A stretch of 18,493 bases of DNA, taken from the NCBI GenBank assembly GCA_002354005.1, contig DEKS01000020.1:1-18493 (forward strand), in the 5' to 3' direction. The translations under genes and the position numbers were made by a program. Below the pieces are notes generated by a model. That model did no database searches. It saw only the letters and a list, made by a program, of their open reading frames with translations, and was not told where the DNA came from. Shown in pieces: positions 6,917-14,768 of this stretch (its first letter is position 1; each line of letters starts with the position of its first letter). The DNA is from Bacteroidales bacterium UBA2716 (lineage in GTDB: Bacteria; Bacteroidota; Bacteroidia; Bacteroidales; UBA932).

Positions 6917-8773
6917 ATGTCACTATTATTTTCGGCCCTTGTTGCGTTCCTTCTGCAGCTGAATCCCAGCGTGGTATGGAAGGCAGCCGTCCATCATACG
7001 GAAGGAGACCGGTACCAGCTGGTGGTAACGGGACAGATTGGGAAAGACTATTACGTGCACCCCATGAGCGACCCTCATGTGGGGACAGAACTGGAAGTGA
7101 CCGCTACGGACCGTGTTTCCCCGGACGGGAAGCCGGTGGAGGAATATACCCCCTCGGAGTACAAAGGGGCTCCGGTAGTGGTGGGCACGTATGTGCTCAA
7201 ACAGGAGCTCTTGCTCAGCGGTTCCGGCAAGCTTAAAGTGGAAGGAAACGTGGTGTGGAGTGCTTGTAGCGGGGATTATTGCCAAATGCCGGAGGAGTAC
7301 AGTTTCTCTGTGCCGGTGGAGATGCCCGGTCAGGCCGGGCATGACGGTGCCCAGGCCGGCAATCTGTGGAGCCTTATCCTGGAGGCCATCCTGTGGGGCT
7401 TCCTCATGCTCCTGACCCCGTGCGTGTTCCCCATGGTGCCCATGACGGTGTCCTTCTTCATCAAGCAGGAGAAGGGCGGGCGCTTCAAGGCCCTCATGTA
7501 CGGCGTTTTCATCGTCCTGCTCTATACCGTTCCCATTTGCCTGATCATTGGCCTTACGTGGCTCCTGGGCGGTGAAACGGTGACGGCCGATATCTTTAAC
7601 TGGCTCAGTACGCACTGGCTCCCCAACATCCTGTTCTTTGTGATTTTCATGCTGTTTGCGGCGTCGTTCTTTGGTGCGTTTGAGATAACCTTGCCGTCCA
7701 GCTGGACCACCCAGGCAGACGCCAAGAGTGACAAAGGAGGTCTTCTGGGCGTGTTTTTCCTTGCGCTTACGCTGGTGCTGGTGAGCTTCAGCTGCACCGG
7801 TCCCATTGTGGGCACCGTCCTCATCAAGAGCACCCAGGGGGAATTCTGGACCCCGATGGTCACCATGCTGGCCTTCAGCATTGCCTTTTCCCTGCCGTTT
7901 GCCCTCCTGGCCTTCTTCCCGTCGGTCCTGAAAAAATTGCCCAAGAGCGGCGGCTGGCTCAACAGCGTCAAAGTGGTGCTGGGCTTCGTTGAGGTGGCCC
8001 TGGGCCTTAAATTCCTGAGCACGGCGGACCAAACCTACCACTGGCACCTGCTGGACCGGGAGGTGTACCTGGCCATCTGGATTGTGTGCTTTGCGCTCCT
8101 GGGCCTGTACCTGCTGGGCAAAATCCGCTTCAAGCACGACAGCCCGCTGGAGTACATTGGCGTGGGCCGTCTGGCCCTGGTCATTGCCGATTTCGCCTTT
8201 GTGCTGTACCTCCTGCCGGGCATGTGGGGCGCGCCCCTGAAGGCCCTCAGCGGCTACCTGCCGCCCCTTCAGACGCAGGACTTCGTGCTGGGCGAGGGTA
8301 CCGCTTCCACCCCTGTCATTCTGAGCGAAGCGAAGAATCTCACCGGCTCGGAAGTCTCCCTCCCGCACGGCCTCACGGGCTACAGCAAGCTGGAAGACGG
8401 TCTTGCCGCAGCCAAAGAGCAGGGGAAAAAGGTCTTTGTGGACATCACCGGCCACGGCTGCGTGAATTGTCGGGAAATGGAAGCCCGCGTGTGGAGCGAT
8501 CCTCGCGTGCTGCAAAAACTGCAACAGGACTACGTGATTGTATCCTTATACGTGGACGATAAAACCAAACTGCCGGAGAGCGAGTGGATTACCACCGACA
8601 AAGGCAAGGTGCTCAAGGATGTGGGCCGCGTAAACTCCCACCTGGTGCTGGAGCGCTTTGGCGTAAACTCCCAGCCCAACTATTTCCTCCTGGACGGGGA
8701 GGGGAACATTCTGCGGGGCCCGCGGGGCTATAACCTGGATACAGACGCGTTTGTAGACTTTTTGACCTTATGA
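6917..8773 (+). CDS. dsbD: Thiol:disulfide interchange protein DsbD
   Basis: Encodes a 618-residue membrane protein that carries electrons from cytosolic thioredoxin to periplasmic partners. All three DsbD modules are present. After a hydrophobic signal segment (1-16) comes a periplasmic alpha domain with the reactive pair in SACSGDYC (C117, C122). An eight-helix membrane domain follows (about 152-435) with its cysteines in LTPCVFP (C169) and SFSCTGP (C293). The C-terminal thioredoxin-like domain has CVNC (C515, C518) and GVNSQPNYFLL containing the cis-Pro. Two short palindromic elements sit in frame in linkers: type B at residues 135-144, before the first membrane helix, and type A at 467-475, before the thioredoxin domain. 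The stop overlaps the cyuA start (ATGA), so the two are translationally coupled. It probably serves periplasmic isomerisation, cytochrome maturation or envelope repair. Confidence 0.95.
   Translation: MSLLFSALVAFLLQLNPSVVWKAAVHHTEGDRYQLVVTGQIGKDYYVHPMSDPHVGTELEVTATDRVSPDGKPVEEYTPSEYKGAPVVVGTYVLKQELLLSGSGKLKVEGNVVWSACSGDYCQMPEEYSFSVPVEMPGQAGHDGAQAGNLWSLILEAILWGFLMLLTPCVFPMVPMTVSFFIKQEKGGRFKALMYGVFIVLLYTVPICLIIGLTWLLGGETVTADIFNWLSTHWLPNILFFVIFMLFAASFFGAFEITLPSSWTTQADAKSDKGGLLGVFFLALTLVLVSFSCTGPIVGTVLIKSTQGEFWTPMVTMLAFSIAFSLPFALLAFFPSVLKKLPKSGGWLNSVKVVLGFVEVALGLKFLSTADQTYHWHLLDREVYLAIWIVCFALLGLYLLGKIRFKHDSPLEYIGVGRLALVIADFAFVLYLLPGMWGAPLKALSGYLPPLQTQDFVLGEGTASTPVILSEAKNLTGSEVSLPHGLTGYSKLEDGLAAAKEQGKKVFVDITGHGCVNCREMEARVWSDPRVLQKLQQDYVIVSLYVDDKTKLPESEWITTDKGKVLKDVGRVNSHLVLERFGVNSQPNYFLLDGEGNILRGPRGYNLDTDAFVDFLTL
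7318..7347 (+). repeat. Type B palindromic element inside dsbD
   Basis: An 8-bp perfect stem, ATGCCCGG (7322-7329) with CCGGGCAT (7335-7342), closes a 5-nt loop (TCAGG) and is flanked by GGAG and GACGG. The same element lies in the histidine kinase at 15934-15963. Here it is read as EMPGQAGHDG, in the linker between the periplasmic domain and the first core membrane helix. Confidence 0.8.
8315..8344 (+). repeat. Type A palindromic element inside dsbD
   Basis: The element begins GTCATTCTGAGCG and ends AAGAATCTCACC, with inverted arms ATTCT (8318-8322) and AGAAT (8334-8338) around an 11-nt GC-rich loop. It is read in frame as VILSEAKNLT, in the linker before the thioredoxin domain. Two relatives lie in the histidine kinase at 14936-14970 and 17186-17223. 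The translated string VILSEAKNL is, to my recollection, a recurrent dispersed peptide in environmental genomes. Confidence 0.8.
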
Positions 8774-10101
8774 CGCACGCGGAAATCATCGGCCTCATTA
8801 AGCAGGAAGTAAAACCTGCACTGGGCTGTACGGAGCCCATCGCCGTGGCGCTGGCGGTTGCCAAGGCTGCGGAGATTATTTCCGAAAACTGCCCTTGCTG
8901 CGGCTCCTGGCGCATGAAGGCGGACTTCAAGCTGGACGTAGCCGTTAGCGGCAACATCCTCAAAAACGGCATGGGCGTGGGCATCCCCGGTACCGGCATG
9001 GTGGGGCTGCCTGTAGCCGCCGCCCTGGGTGCGGTGTGCGGCAATTCCAGCCTGGGGCTGGAGGTGCTAAAAGGGCTTACGCCGGAGGCGGTGGTCCGCG
9101 CGAAAGAACTGGTAGCCAAAGGCTTTGTGCACATTTCCGTGGCAAATACGGAGCACCTCCTTTACGTAAAAGCCACGGTTACGGTGGACGATAACACTGT
9201 GGCCAGCGCAGAGGTGGACCCGCACGCCTACGCGGTAATCGAGGACGACCACGACCGCATTGTGGAAACCAGCTTCGCGGATAAAATCCTCATGAGCTCG
9301 GAATCGGCCGCCGGATTGCCGGCCGAAGCAAGCGAATCCCCCTACGACCTCACCGTCCAATCCATCTGGAACTTTGCCCGGGAGGCCCCCTACGAGGACA
9401 TTGCCTTTATCCTGGAAGACCGCACGCTGAACCTGGCGCTGGCGGAGGAAGGCCTCCGCGGCAACTACGGCCTGCAAGTGGGCAAGGCCATCCGCGAGAA
9501 CCAGAAAGAGGTGTTCGGGGACGATTTCATGAGCTACGCCATGGGCATGACCGCCGCGGCCTCGGATGCCCGTATGGCCGGCAGCACCCTGCCCGCCATG
9601 AGTAACAGCGGCAGCGGCAACCAGGGCATCACCGTGAGCATGCCCGTAATTGCCTATGCGCTCAAATACAAGGTCCCGGACGAGAAACTGGCCCGGGCGC
9701 TCATCCTGAGCAACCTGGTGGCCATCCACATCAAGCATTTTTTGGGCAAGCTGAGCGCCCTGTGCGGGTGCGTAGTGGCATCGACCGGCAGCGCCTGCGG
9801 CATTGTTTACCTGGAAGGCGGCGGGTACGAGCAGGTGTGCGCCGCCATCAAGAACATGGCCGGCAACATTACCGGCATGGTGTGCGACGGTGCCAAGGTG
9901 GGTTGCGCCATGAAAGTGGCCAGCGGCGTTTCCTGCGCGGTACAATCGGCCGTGCTGGCCCTTCGCGGCACCTGCATCCCCTCCACGGACGGCATTATTG
10001 AGGACGATGTGGAAAAGACCATCCGCAATATTGGCACCATCGGCAGTGCCGGCATGAAAGCCACGGACCGGATGATTTTAGATATCATGCTATGCAAATG
10101 A
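8770..10101 (+). CDS. cyuA: L-cysteine desulfidase family protein (CyuA/YhaM, UPF0597)
   Basis: Encodes a 443-residue member of the serine-dehydratase-alpha-like family that includes CyuA (YhaM) and archaeal L-cysteine desulfidase, Fe-S enzymes that break cysteine into pyruvate, ammonia and sulfide. The hallmark is KPALGCTEPIAVALA (residues 15-29). It is followed by SGNILKNGMGVGIPGTGM (60-77) and the C-terminal cysteine clusters LCGCVVASTGSACG, VCDGAKVGCAMK and RGTCIPSTDGI, which supply the cluster ligands. No signal peptide, so cytosolic. Its start overlaps the dsbD stop (ATGA), which suggests cysteine breakdown or cysteine toxicity is tied to thiol transfer across the membrane. The gene ends 20 nt before the LolA-like gene. 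Family is secure; the substrate is inferred from characterised relatives. Confidence 0.88.
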   Translation: MTHAEIIGLIKQEVKPALGCTEPIAVALAVAKAAEIISENCPCCGSWRMKADFKLDVAVSGNILKNGMGVGIPGTGMVGLPVAAALGAVCGNSSLGLEVLKGLTPEAVVRAKELVAKGFVHISVANTEHLLYVKATVTVDDNTVASAEVDPHAYAVIEDDHDRIVETSFADKILMSSESAAGLPAEASESPYDLTVQSIWNFAREAPYEDIAFILEDRTLNLALAEEGLRGNYGLQVGKAIRENQKEVFGDDFMSYAMGMTAAASDARMAGSTLPAMSNSGSGNQGITVSMPVIAYALKYKVPDEKLARALILSNLVAIHIKHFLGKLSALCGCVVASTGSACGIVYLEGGGYEQVCAAIKNMAGNITGMVCDGAKVGCAMKVASGVSCAVQSAVLALRGTCIPSTDGIIEDDVEKTIRNIGTIGSAGMKATDRMILDIMLCK

Positions 10102-10121
10102 ACGCATTTTACCCCATTGAT

Positions 10122-10739
10122 ATGAAAAAGCTTGTACTTGCATTTGCGGCCCTGCTGTTTGCCTTTGCAGCAGCCCTGGCGCAGACTCCCGAAGAAATTG
10201 TCAGCCGCATGGAGGCGGAAATGAACAGCCATGCAGGCGAAGGCATTGCCATGACGGTGGACATCAAAATTCCCATCCTGGGAACGGCCACCAGCCGCAG
10301 TTATGTGTATGGTAGCAAGCTCCGCGTGGAAATGAAGATGATGGGCGTCCAGACAGTGACCTGGAGCGACGGCGAGACGTCCTGGACCTATGTTTCCAAG
10401 GACAACTCCCTTACCATCCGATCTGCCGGCCATAAAAAGGCCAACACCGGCGACGTGGAACTGTTCATGGGCATCACCGACGGCTACGACGTGTCGATGA
10501 AGAAGGAAACCGCCGACGCCTGGCATCTCCTGTGCAAGAAGTCCAAGGGCAACAAGGACGAGGACGACCCCAAGACCATGGACCTGGTGGTGTCCAAGAA
10601 GAACTATTATCCGCTGAGCCTCAAGGCATCCATGTCCGGCATGACCATGACCATGCGCGACATTTCCTTTGACGTCACCGAGGCCGATGTCACCTTCGAT
10701 CCGTCCAAGTTTCCCGGTGTCAAGATTATTCGCAAGTGA
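10122..10739 (+). CDS. LolA-like periplasmic lipoprotein carrier
   Basis: Encodes a 205-residue secreted protein of the LolA/LolB fold group. LolA ferries lipoproteins across the periplasm to the outer membrane. A clear Sec signal peptide (MKKLVLAFAALLFAFAAALAQ) precedes TPEEIVSRMEAEMNSH and the curved beta-sheet pattern: GSKLRVEMKMMGVQTVTWSDGETSWTYV, then the terminal SKFPGVKIIRK. The ATG at 10122 is chosen because it starts directly at the signal peptide; an in-frame ATG at 10092 lies inside cyuA and would add ten residues before it. It overlaps the next gene by 4 nt (GTGA). The family diverges strongly in Bacteroidota, so a specialised carrier for the adjacent lipoproteins is as likely as the housekeeping LolA. 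Confidence 0.75.
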   Translation: MKKLVLAFAALLFAFAAALAQTPEEIVSRMEAEMNSHAGEGIAMTVDIKIPILGTATSRSYVYGSKLRVEMKMMGVQTVTWSDGETSWTYVSKDNSLTIRSAGHKKANTGDVELFMGITDGYDVSMKKETADAWHLLCKKSKGNKDEDDPKTMDLVVSKKNYYPLSLKASMSGMTMTMRDISFDVTEADVTFDPSKFPGVKIIRK

Positions 10740-11272
10740 GAAAGTGGTGCCTGTGTATTGCCTGTCTGGGCGTGCTGCTGGTGGCTTGCAACAAGACGCC
10801 GGCAGAGGTTCCTAAGCACCCTTATACGCAGGAGGAACTGGTCAAGGCCCACCTGGACGAGTCTTTTTCGGCCTTTATCACCGCGTTGGACCTGGACTCC
10901 ACGGCGGTGAAGCGCCCGGAAAGGTTTGTGTTGGAAAACAGCAGCGTGAGCCTGGACCTGCTGGGAGAGAACCCGGCCGTGGTGTATCGGCTCAAAAGGC
11001 ACGGGGAGAGCATGCTGGTGGTACGCTACTATTGGCGTCTTGGCGTGGTCAAAGCTTCCCTCCACGGGGGCATTACCATCCAGGGCCCTATCCTGCCTCC
11101 GGACCTGCGCGTGTACGACCAAGGCAGCGAGGTGGCCAAGTTGGAGATGGACCTGGGACTTGCCTGCCTGGTGTTCCGTTTCCCGGACGGGACGGCCTAT
11201 GCGCTGAATTCCCTGCTTATCTCCGATGCGCTTGTCGATTATCTGATTAAGAATGTCCTGTCTACGGAATAG
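10736..11272 (+). CDS. Putative lipoprotein of unknown function
   Basis: Encodes 178 residues starting at a GTG that overlaps the preceding stop (GTGA). The N-terminus is a lipoprotein signal (RKWCLCIACLGVLLVAC) with a lipobox LVAC and Cys18 as the lipidation site. The mature part is mixed alpha/beta with no domain I recognise; TQEELVKAHLDESFSAFITAL suggests a helix, and the following ERFVLENSSVSLDLL and AVVYRLKRHGESMLVVRYYW look like strands. It overlaps the start of the TonB-dependent receptor gene by 20 nt, so the two are coupled. Its place between a LolA-like carrier and a receptor/DUF4249 pair suggests an envelope accessory role, but no function can be assigned. Confidence 0.75.
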   Translation: MRKWCLCIACLGVLLVACNKTPAEVPKHPYTQEELVKAHLDESFSAFITALDLDSTAVKRPERFVLENSSVSLDLLGENPAVVYRLKRHGESMLVVRYYWRLGVVKASLHGGITIQGPILPPDLRVYDQGSEVAKLEMDLGLACLVFRFPDGTAYALNSLLISDALVDYLIKNVLSTE

Positions 11273-13271
11273 CATACTGGCTGTCGTGCTGGCCCTTCTG
11301 GGCCCGCTGGCCGTGGCGCAGGAGCGTGACACGGTGGCGCAGCTGTCGCTGGAAAAGTCGGTGATTACCGAGCGGCTGCAAAAGCCCGTAGCCATCAACA
11401 GCCGCGGGGTGAGCGGGGAAGTGAATGTGAGCAAGATTGCCGCCATTCCCTCTTTCATGGGCAATGCCGACCCCATCCGTTTTGTGCGCCTGCTTCCCAT
11501 TGTATCGCTGAACACGGAACTGGAAGGCGGCCTCTATATGCAGGGGAGCGACCATGCCCACACGCTCATTTCCCAGCACGGCGTCCCCATTTACGGGGTG
11601 ACGCATCTGCTGGGCTTATTCTCCGTGTTCAATACGGCGCACTTCTCGGGGATGCGCTATGCGACATCGGCCGGGAAAGAGGCGCGCATCGGCGGTGTCA
11701 TTGACATGGAAATCCAGGACACCCTGACCCGGCGCGTGAAGGGGGATGTATCCGTGGGGCTGCTGAATGCGCAAGGAACGCTGATGATACCCACCGGTTC
11801 CCGTTCCACCCTCACCGTGAGCGCCCGACGGACGTATGTGAACCTGCTTTACGGACGTTGGCTCAGGTTTCAGGACTATCCGCTCCATTACGGATTTACG
11901 GATGCCAACGTTACCTGGCTGTGGACGCCCACCCGCCGGGACCGTATCTGGGTGGACGCCTTTGGTTCACTGGACAATCTTTCCGCTCCAAGCGGGTTCA
12001 TCCAGGAGTTCAACGCCAAGTGGTTCAATGCCATGGGCGCGGTTCACTGGAACCACTACTTCCCGGACGTAACCCTCAAGCAAAGCGTGTACGGAACGGC
12101 TTTCGGGATGTATCCGCGCCTGTATGCCTTCAATATCCGCGGGCAGATGAACTCCTACATCCAGGACTATGGCTACCGGGGAGACGTGCTGTGGAAGGAC
12201 TGGGAGTTTGGAGCGCATTTCTCCTACTACCGCGTCCAGCCGCAGAATCCTTATACGCAGGGGTATCAGAACGACGCCGCCAACAATGGCTCCGTCCCGG
12301 TCCAAAATGCGTTTGAGACCATTCTGAGCGCCTATTATTCCCGCAACCTGGGGTACTATTTGCAAGTGAAGGCCGGGTTAAGCGGCAGCTGGTACCTGAG
12401 CCCGGAAAAAAGGAGCTGGTGGGGCGTGAGCCCGGAAGTGAAGCTCATCGGCAACTTTATGGATGCCGGCAAGCTGGATTTCACCTATGCCATCAAGCGG
12501 CAGAACCTGTTCAATCTGGGCTTCACGGACATTGGCCTGCCCTGTGAATTCTGGCTGATGGCCGGCGACATCCAGGCGCCGCAGTGGGCGCACAACTTCT
12601 CCCTGGCGTACAACGTGAACTGGCTGGGAATCGATTTTTCGGCCGAGGTCTATTATAAGATTCTGCGAAACCAGCTGGAGTATACCGGGACCGTCATCGA
12701 CCTGTTCAACGGCACGTATACGCTGGAAAGCAATACCCGTCGGGGAAAGGGACGGGCCTATGGCGTGAACCTGATGGCGCAAAAGACCATGGGGAAGTTT
12801 ACCGGCTGGATCAGCTATGCGTTCTCCCGCAGCCTGCGCACCTTTGACGGCGATTTTGACGGGGCCGAGTATCCCAGCAAGCACGAGCGCCTGCACGAGC
12901 TGGATGTGGTGGCCACCTATGACTTTGGCAAGGTGGATGTGGGCGCCACCTTCGCGTTGGCTACAGGCACGCCTTATACCCGTCCGGAGGCCTTTTATGT
13001 GCTGGGGAGCCGGCTGGTGTGCGACTATGGCCCGTATAACGGGGCGCGGCTGCCCACCTACTACAAGCTGGACCTGTCGGTGAACTGGTATTTCCGGCGG
13101 ACGCCCAAGGGCAAGACGGGCCTCAATTTCTCCTTGTACAATGCGCTGGGCAGTAGGAATGACCTGGGCTATGGTATCCATATCAAGAAAGATATGTCGG
13201 CCTATACCTTCGGCCCCTTCACCTTGAGTCTTCGTTTCCTGCCTTCGCTCTCGTTTTTCCATACCTTCTAG
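11253..13271 (+). CDS. TonB-dependent outer-membrane receptor
   Basis: Encodes a 672-residue outer-membrane beta-barrel receptor. A signal peptide (about 1-22, ending AVAQ) leads into a TonB plug domain: VNVSKIAAIPSFMGNADPIRFVRLLPIV, GGLYMQGSDHAHTLISQHGVPIYGVTHLLGLFSVFN and GGVIDMEI are recognisable. A barrel rich in alternating aromatic and polar strands follows, and the last residues (LRFLPSLSFFHTF) end in the terminal Phe used as the BAM signal. It lacks the N-terminal carboxypeptidase-like domain common in SusC proteins and is short, closer to the receptors paired with DUF4249 than to SusC. It overlaps the upstream lipoprotein gene by 20 nt and is followed after 2 nt by the DUF4249 gene. 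Ligand unknown. Confidence 0.88.
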   Translation: MSCLRNSILAVVLALLGPLAVAQERDTVAQLSLEKSVITERLQKPVAINSRGVSGEVNVSKIAAIPSFMGNADPIRFVRLLPIVSLNTELEGGLYMQGSDHAHTLISQHGVPIYGVTHLLGLFSVFNTAHFSGMRYATSAGKEARIGGVIDMEIQDTLTRRVKGDVSVGLLNAQGTLMIPTGSRSTLTVSARRTYVNLLYGRWLRFQDYPLHYGFTDANVTWLWTPTRRDRIWVDAFGSLDNLSAPSGFIQEFNAKWFNAMGAVHWNHYFPDVTLKQSVYGTAFGMYPRLYAFNIRGQMNSYIQDYGYRGDVLWKDWEFGAHFSYYRVQPQNPYTQGYQNDAANNGSVPVQNAFETILSAYYSRNLGYYLQVKAGLSGSWYLSPEKRSWWGVSPEVKLIGNFMDAGKLDFTYAIKRQNLFNLGFTDIGLPCEFWLMAGDIQAPQWAHNFSLAYNVNWLGIDFSAEVYYKILRNQLEYTGTVIDLFNGTYTLESNTRRGKGRAYGVNLMAQKTMGKFTGWISYAFSRSLRTFDGDFDGAEYPSKHERLHELDVVATYDFGKVDVGATFALATGTPYTRPEAFYVLGSRLVCDYGPYNGARLPTYYKLDLSVNWYFRRTPKGKTGLNFSLYNALGSRNDLGYGIHIKKDMSAYTFGPFTLSLRFLPSLSFFHTF

Positions 13272-13273
13272 CC

Positions 13274-14125
13274 ATGAGAAAGTGTTATTTAGTCATACTG
13301 ACCGTGCTGCTGCTCGCCTGTCAAAGGGAGGAGACGCCCAGGAGCCCCATCCTGGTGGTGGAGGGCTGGATTGAGAGCGGCGGTGCGCCCATGGTGCTGC
13401 TGTCGGAGTCGGTCCCGGTACTGGAGAACCAGGAAATTTCGCCCCGCCAGCTGCTGGACAACGTGGTCAAATGGGCCAAGGTGACCGTGAGCGACGGCAC
13501 CCGGACGGAAATCCTCACGGGCATGGCCAATCCGGACTATTTTCCACCGTACGTGTTTACATCGGGGACGATGAAAGGCGAGGTAGGGAAGACCTATACG
13601 CTTACGGTGGAGTATAAGGATTACAAGGCGACGGCCACCACTACCATCCCGGCGCCGGTGTCCATCGACCGGGTGTTTGTGCGCGATGTCAAGGACAGTT
13701 TGGTTACCGCCGTTTGCGCCTTTACCGATCCGCCCGCTTCCGGGAACTGCTACAAGGTGTTTACCCGGACGGAAGACCGGGACAAGCACTACCACCCGTC
13801 GGCCCTGGCCATTGCCACCGACGAAAACCTGGACGGATATACGGAAATCTTTCTGTTCAGTACCCAGCGCCTGATGGACTACATCTTCAAATCCAATATC
13901 CGTCAGGGCGACAAGCTGTGGATTAAACTGTGCACCATGGACCGGAAGTCTTACGACTATTGGAGCAATTTTGAGGCAACGCTTACCGGCAATATGATTA
14001 ACATGCCCAGCGCCCGCAGTGTCCTTGACAATATGGTGCAGGGCGCCTCCGGCTACTGGATTGGCTACGGCGTAGACACGCCCAGGCTCCTGGATACCGC
14101 CAAGTCCGGCCCCGTTACACCGTGA
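13274..14125 (+). CDS. DUF4249-family outer-membrane lipoprotein
   Basis: Encodes a 283-residue lipoprotein with signal MRKCYLVILTVLLLAC (lipobox LLAC, Cys16). The mature start SPILVVEGWIESGGAPMVLLSESVPV is the typical opening of DUF4249 proteins, an Ig-like or beta-sandwich module. These are encoded directly after TonB-dependent receptors in Bacteroidota and are thought to act as their surface partners. Here the start lies 2 nt after the receptor stop, exactly that arrangement. The last 11 nt overlap, tail to tail, the end of the response-regulator gene on the other strand. The molecular role of the family is not established as far as I know. Confidence 0.85.
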   Translation: MRKCYLVILTVLLLACQREETPRSPILVVEGWIESGGAPMVLLSESVPVLENQEISPRQLLDNVVKWAKVTVSDGTRTEILTGMANPDYFPPYVFTSGTMKGEVGKTYTLTVEYKDYKATATTTIPAPVSIDRVFVRDVKDSLVTAVCAFTDPPASGNCYKVFTRTEDRDKHYHPSALAIATDENLDGYTEIFLFSTQRLMDYIFKSNIRQGDKLWIKLCTMDRKSYDYWSNFEATLTGNMINMPSARSVLDNMVQGASGYWIGYGVDTPRLLDTAKSGPVTP

Positions 14126-14768
14126 CGATTCCTTTGGCAACGGCGTGGGCCACGCATTCCACCATGCTGTCCAGGCCGAATTTCCCCTTGATGCGCTCCT
14201 TGTAGCTGTCTACGGTGTTGAGGGAGATTTCCAGCGCAGCGGCAATCTGGCCGTTGCTGTAACCTGATGTCGTGAGCTGCAGGACATCCAGTTCGCGGGG
14301 CGTAAGTCCCTGGGGTTTCCGCGCTTCCAGTTTTTCCTTTCCGCCAAAGATGCGGGTGATTTTGTCGGCGTCGATGGTCTCGCCAAAGAACAGGCATCGG
14401 CCCTGGGCCACGTCCGTAATGGCCTGGACGATGGACTCCGGCGCGGAATCTTTGGCCAGGTAGGCACTGGCACCGGAGGTGATGGCCCTCAGGATGTACG
14501 CCGGGTTCTTGTAGTGGGACAGCACCAGCGTACGTACGGTGGGGAAGGCATCCCGGATGATGCCGAGCAGCGTGAGGCCGTCGGTCTCTGCCTCCAGAGT
14601 GATGTCCACCACGGCAAGGGCGGTCTCCGGATGGGCGTTGAGGTACGCCACGGCGGCGCCCGGGGTGGAGACGGAGGCAATGGGGCCGATGGCTTTTTCT
14701 GCGCCTAGCGCCAGCTTGAGCCCCATTACAAAAACGGCGGAATCTTCGATAAGAAGGACGTGTATCAT
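14115..14768 (-). CDS. LuxR/NarL-type response regulator
   Basis: Encodes a 217-residue two-domain response regulator. The receiver domain has the acidic pair E8-D9, phospho-acceptor D55 (LAVVD), S84 (LVLS) and K106 (YLAKD), all in canonical positions. The output is a LuxR-type helix-turn-helix (about 154-205: LTPRELDVLQL...YSNGQIAAALEISLNTVDSYKERIKGKFG). It is the cognate partner of the overlapping histidine kinase: the ATG at 14768 overlaps the kinase stop by 4 nt (ATGA). It lies tail to tail with the TonB/DUF4249 operon, overlapping it by 11 nt. Targets are not shown by the sequence; the adjacent envelope operon is a plausible one. Confidence 0.92.
   Translation of the reverse strand: MIHVLLIEDSAVFVMGLKLALGAEKAIGPIASVSTPGAAVAYLNAHPETALAVVDITLEAETDGLTLLGIIRDAFPTVRTLVLSHYKNPAYILRAITSGASAYLAKDSAPESIVQAITDVAQGRCLFFGETIDADKITRIFGGKEKLEARKPQGLTPRELDVLQLTTSGYSNGQIAAALEISLNTVDSYKERIKGKFGLDSMVECVAHAVAKGIVTV

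Noticed and set aside
5427..8524. Two long minus-strand open frames (about 500 codons each) opposite the nitroreductase, permease and dsbD genes
   Set aside because: Low-complexity His/Gln/Gly-rich translations without domains, complementary to well-supported genes; shadows of GC-rich third positions.
8086..8562. Alternative-frame ORF containing HSERSEESH within dsbD
   Set aside because: It is the type A repeat read in another frame; dsbD is the real gene there.
10092..10121. Earlier in-frame ATG for the LolA-like gene
   Set aside because: It overlaps cyuA and would put ten polar or odd residues in front of a complete signal peptide; the ATG at 10122 is better.
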